Origin: Armatimonadota bacterium
GTDB taxonomy: Bacteria; Armatimonadota; DTGP01; JAHWJO01
Length of the DNA stretch: 5,551 nt
Assembly (NCBI GenBank): GCA_019348365.1
Contig: JAHWJO010000341.1
Location: 1-5,551 of the forward strand
Direction: 5' to 3'
Below, one piece after another: positions 5,291 through 5,551 of the stretch (its first letter is position 1; the number at the start of each line of letters is the position of its first letter). The position numbers were made by a program, and so were the translations under genes. Below the pieces are notes generated by a model, which worked only from the letters and a program-made list of their open reading frames with translations, had not been told where the DNA came from and searched no databases.

Positions 5291-5551
5291 CTACGGGATG
5301 GGCTGAATCACCCCGCACGCGATCCGCCCCCCGCTGTTTCCGGTGGGGTTCGTCACCTGATCGTCGGCGCCGGCGTGGATAACCACGGCGCTCCCGTCCG
5401 CGTCGAAGAGCGAGGTCGGCCCGATGCCGAGCGTCACCCGATTCGTCGCCGCCTGCATCACCCCGCGCCCGAAAGCATCGACCGTCAGGTTCGGCAGGTC
5501 TCCCGCGTGCGCGCCGTTCGGGTTTTCCAGGCCATGCTCCCGGTTCTGGGG
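5291..5551 (-). CDS. sodC: Cu/Zn superoxide dismutase, C-terminal part (N-terminus cut by window edge)
   Basis: The minus strand encodes the last 86 residues, ending in tandem stops TAG TAA. The sequence fits the metal-binding half of Cu/Zn SOD: EHGLENPNGAHAGDLPNL (5-22), LFDADGSAVVIHAGADD (48-64) and GNSGGRIACGVI (71-82). By alignment with the bovine enzyme from memory, H6 and H15 with D18 are zinc ligands, H59 is a copper ligand, R76 is the active-site arginine and C79 is the disulfide cysteine. The upstream copper ligands and any signal peptide lie outside the window. The enzyme converts superoxide to oxygen and hydrogen peroxide, and in bacteria it is usually periplasmic or lipid-anchored. 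It converges with the methyltransferase gene and the two share the hairpin spacer. Confidence 0.96.
   Translation of the reverse strand, partial: PQNREHGLENPNGAHAGDLPNLTVDAFGRGVMQAATNRVTLGIGPTSLFDADGSAVVIHAGADDQVTNPTGNSGGRIACGVIQPIP

Overview
The window is GC-rich bacterial chromosome with five protein genes. Two are cut by the window edges. Reading left to right they are: a minus-strand membrane HD phosphohydrolase of the PgpH/YqfF type (3' end off the left edge), minus-strand rpsU (ribosomal protein bS21), a plus-strand DUF1080 / 3-keto-disaccharide hydrolase-like protein, a plus-strand SAM-dependent O-methyltransferase, and the C-terminal part of a minus-strand Cu/Zn superoxide dismutase. 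The bS21 protein, the PgpH homologue and a DUF1080 protein with the N-terminal 'DTPxxPG..W.VHDxxRPxP' block suggest a deep-branching environmental lineage such as Armatimonadota or Planctomycetota. That assignment is inferred from protein flavour and base composition only. No rRNA, tRNA, CRISPR array, transposase or phage gene is visible.

The left half (1-2684) is a minus-strand unit. A near-consensus sigma70-type promoter (TTGACT, 17-nt spacer, TATAAT) lies at 2656-2684. It is followed by a leader of about 135 nt with a hairpin and a G8 tract in the Shine-Dalgarno position, then rpsU, then a 286-nt gap with a 58-nt bulged hairpin but no clear terminator, then pgpH. In Bacillus and relatives, rpsU and yqfF (pgpH) lie in one conserved chromosomal neighbourhood together with yqeY, phoH, ybeY, dgkA and era. 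The pair here looks like a shortened version of it.

The divergent intergenic region (2685-3090) contains the most unusual structure in the window. Two 61-nt units lie in inverted orientation (2735-2795 and 2854-2914). They match at 49 of 61 positions without gaps, and each carries internal palindromes. In one internal hairpin the two copies differ by paired CC/GG to GG/CC exchanges that keep the stem. This resembles a REPIN/BIME-like dispersed palindromic element or a small non-autonomous mobile element.

The right half holds two plus-strand genes with well-placed ribosome binding sites, separated by a hairpin whose U-tract is on the minus strand. The O-methyltransferase and sodC converge on a short spacer. 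That spacer contains a perfect 19-bp inverted repeat abutted by a 15-nt palindrome, probably a shared bidirectional terminator. There is no clear functional link between the sugar-hydrolase-like gene, the methyltransferase and sodC. Apart from the rpsU-pgpH pair, this looks like ordinary chromosome with interesting intergenic structures. I do not see an obvious new multi-gene system.
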